A stretch of DNA of 7,205 nt from an uncultured Bacteroidales bacterium. GTDB lineage: Bacteria; Bacteroidota; Bacteroidia; Bacteroidales; Paludibacteraceae. A program made the position numbers and the translations under genes. The DNA is taken from NCBI GenBank assembly GCA_900321775.1, contig ONXE01000096.1:1-7205 (forward strand), in the 5' to 3' direction. The notes beneath the pieces are model-generated. The model ran no database searches. It saw only the letters and a program-made list of their open reading frames with translations, and was not told where the DNA came from. Positions 5,734 through 7,205 of the stretch are shown here, in pieces. Every line of letters begins with the position of its first letter. The stretch's first letter is position 1.

Positions 5734-6999
5734 ATGAAAAAATTTTCTCTTCTGGTTATCGTTGCAGCAGTTGCAATGGTTTCCTGCAGTAACACCTACG
5801 AGGGCAAAACGGTCGAACTGACCAACATGAATGACTCGGTGAACTACGCCCTCGGTCTGGTTAACGCGAACGGCATCAAGATGCAGCAGTTCCGTAACAT
5901 CGACTCTACCGAGTACAAAGCCGCTACCACCGCCTTCATGGACGGACTCATCAAAGGCTATGAGACCGAAGTTCAGGAGGAGCCCTCCGAGATTCAGGGT
6001 GTAGCACAGAACATCGGCTATGCCGTTAAAGAGATGGAAAAGAGCGGTCTGGCCAACAACCCTGCATGGGCTATCAACGAGAAACTGTTCTTCCAGGGCC
6101 TGGTTAACGCCATCAACAACGAGTTCTACGAGTGGCCCGCTGACAGCGCTACCAAGTACTTCCGCGCTCAGTATCAGGCTTCTACCAACCTCGAGAAAGG
6201 CGACCTCAAACCCATCAAGGCCAAATGCCCCAACAAAGTGGCTCCGGTTACCCTCAAGAACGCCAGCGACTCCATCAACTATGCTTTTGGTCTGCTCAAC
6301 GGCCAACAGATTGCCATGTACGTGCTCAGTGGTGACACCACCGGAACCGGCAAAGACGAGTTCATCAAAGAGCTGAACGCTATCGTCAAGACCCGTCAAG
6401 ACTATCCGCAACTGGCTAAGATTGGCCAGCAAATCGGCTCGCAAATCAAAACTCAAGAGGCTACCGGCCTCATCGGAATCGAGGCACTGACCACCGACTT
6501 CGAACTCATCAAACAGGGCTTCATCAACGGCTTTGTAGAGTACGGCGATTGGGACGTGATGATGGCTAACGGCTACATCCAGGAGGCTGTCAACGAACTG
6601 CAATATGGTAACGCCAAGCGCGAAGGAATAGCTTTCCTTGAGGAAAAAGAGAAAGAGCCCGGCGTGGTAAAAACCGAATCCGGACTGCTATACAAGGTCA
6701 TCCGCGAGGGCAAAGGTCCCAAGCCGACCACCGAAGACAAGGTGAAAGTCAACTACGAAGGCCGACTCATCAACGACACCGTTTTCGACAGCAGCTACAC
6801 ACGCGGCGAGCCTATCGTCTTTGGCGTAACGCAGGTTATCGCAGGCTGGACCGAGGCACTCCAACTGATGCCCGTGGGCTCCGAGTACGAACTGTACATC
6901 CCCTACAACCTAGCATATGGCGAGCGCGGCGCCGGATCTTCTATTCCTCCCTATTCTACCCTGATTTTCAAAGTAGAACTGCTCGGAATTGAGAAGTAA
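5734..6999 (+). CDS. FKBP-type peptidyl-prolyl isomerase lipoprotein with repeated N-terminal modules
   Basis: The 421-residue protein begins with a lipoprotein signal peptide: MKK, a hydrophobic core (about 4-16) and a lipobox-like M-V-S-Cys18, so it is probably lipid-anchored in the envelope. The residues after Cys18 (SNTYEG) lack the strongly acidic run linked to surface export in Bacteroidota, so a periplasmic-facing position is likelier. Residues 34-77, 87-131, 179-220 and 227-270 are four divergent copies of the FKBP-N helical module, arranged as two A-B pairs; DSVNYALGL (34-42) matches DSINYAFGL (179-187). The C-terminal FKBP domain (about 312-421) keeps the FKBP12-type active-site residues Tyr341, Phe351-Asp352, Val368-Ile369, Trp372, Tyr395, Ile404 and Phe412. 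It should act as a prolyl isomerase or chaperone for exported proteins. It is about twice as long as the FKBP encoded upstream because of the extra modules and signal peptide. Its stop directly abuts the next start codon. Confidence 0.94.
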   Translation: MKKFSLLVIVAAVAMVSCSNTYEGKTVELTNMNDSVNYALGLVNANGIKMQQFRNIDSTEYKAATTAFMDGLIKGYETEVQEEPSEIQGVAQNIGYAVKEMEKSGLANNPAWAINEKLFFQGLVNAINNEFYEWPADSATKYFRAQYQASTNLEKGDLKPIKAKCPNKVAPVTLKNASDSINYAFGLLNGQQIAMYVLSGDTTGTGKDEFIKELNAIVKTRQDYPQLAKIGQQIGSQIKTQEATGLIGIEALTTDFELIKQGFINGFVEYGDWDVMMANGYIQEAVNELQYGNAKREGIAFLEEKEKEPGVVKTESGLLYKVIREGKGPKPTTEDKVKVNYEGRLINDTVFDSSYTRGEPIVFGVTQVIAGWTEALQLMPVGSEYELYIPYNLAYGERGAGSSIPPYSTLIFKVELLGIEK

Positions 7000-7205
7000 A
7001 TGGGAATCATAGCCCGACAAAGCATTAAAGGCACTATTGTGACCTATCTGGGAGTCTTTGTCGGCTTCCTGACTACATTCTTCGTGCTGACCCGTTTCCT
7101 CACTACCGAGGAAATCGGGTTGGCACGAGTGCTTATTGACACCGGCACTCTTTTCATCGGCCTCGCCCAACTTGGCACCTCCTCCTCCATCATCCGTTTC
7201 TTCCC
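7000..7205 (+). CDS. Second polysaccharide flippase (MOP superfamily), 3' end cut by window edge
   Basis: A frame starts with ATG at 7000, immediately after the TAA at 6997-6999, and stays open to the window end (68 full codons visible). The N-terminus MGIIARQSIKGTIVTYLGVF begins a first membrane helix (about residues 11-30), followed by the short polar loop TRFLTTEEIGLARVLID and a second helix (about 46-60) leading to GTSSSIIRFF. This order (basic-polar N-terminus, first helix, T-E-E-G-L-ARV loop, then Q-L-G-T-S-I-R-F) is characteristic of Wzx-like oligosaccharide flippases of Bacteroidales. It differs clearly from the flippase at 1225-2724, whose first loop reads ETADYGIVTHLYAW, so they are different subfamilies rather than a recent duplicate. 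The zero-length gap implies translational coupling to the FKBP lipoprotein gene. The substrate is unknown. Confidence 0.85.
   Translation, partial: MGIIARQSIKGTIVTYLGVFVGFLTTFFVLTRFLTTEEIGLARVLIDTGTLFIGLAQLGTSSSIIRFF

Noticed and set aside
5626..6603. A 325-codon minus-strand open frame opposite the FKBP lipoprotein gene.
   Set aside because: It lies opposite a well-supported gene whose codon preference (few TTA, CTA, TCA) leaves the opposite frame free of stops. Its protein shows no recognisable motif, and its start region falls within coding sequence.

Overview
This 7.2 kb window is a compact, single-strand run of chromosomal genes from a member of the Bacteroidota, most likely the order Bacteroidales. 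The clues are the family variants (an RsmI without the enterobacterial C-terminal extension, an FKBP lipoprotein next to a cytoplasmic FKBP, Bacteroidales-style MOP flippases), mostly A-rich or SD-less translation starts, and a 9-bp-period CCTATTAG intergenic repeat. By eye GC is a little above 50%, which is high for Bacteroides itself. The genus cannot be fixed from the sequence alone. All nine protein genes point right. No RNA gene, CRISPR array, transposon, integrase or phage gene is visible, and no gene looks broken.

Layout: (1) 1-557, the 3' part of an unnamed protein with a coiled coil, a Pro/Glu-rich acidic linker and a small conserved C-terminal domain. (2) 561-1232, rsmI, 16S rRNA C1402 2'-O-methyltransferase. 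(3) 1225-2724, a MOP-superfamily polysaccharide flippase. (4) 2738-3370, riboflavin synthase. (5) 3372-4274, cysK. (6) 4271-5044, cysE (serine O-acetyltransferase). (7) 5087-5674, a cytoplasmic FKBP prolyl isomerase. (8) 5734-6999, an FKBP lipoprotein with a four-fold repeated N-terminal module. (9) 7000 to the window end, the start of a second flippase of a different subfamily.

The genes are nearly gapless: 3 nt, 8-nt overlap, 13 nt, 1 nt, 4-nt overlap, 42 nt, 59 nt and 0 nt. This suggests one or two transcription units; if there is an internal promoter, the 42-nt and 59-nt gaps are the best places. The functional core is cysK-cysE, which catalyse the two final steps of cysteine synthesis from serine and probably form the cysteine synthase complex, since the CysE C-terminus ends in Gly-Ile. 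The tandem FKBP pair supplies prolyl isomerase activity to two compartments, cytoplasm and envelope. The two flippases belong to envelope glycan export, but no glycosyltransferase is in view.

I see no clear undescribed defence, mobile or regulatory system. The points most worth a second look are the repeat architecture of the FKBP lipoprotein, the FKBP paralogue pair, the 9-bp-period intergenic repeat between them, the CysE tail, and the acidic protein at the left edge.
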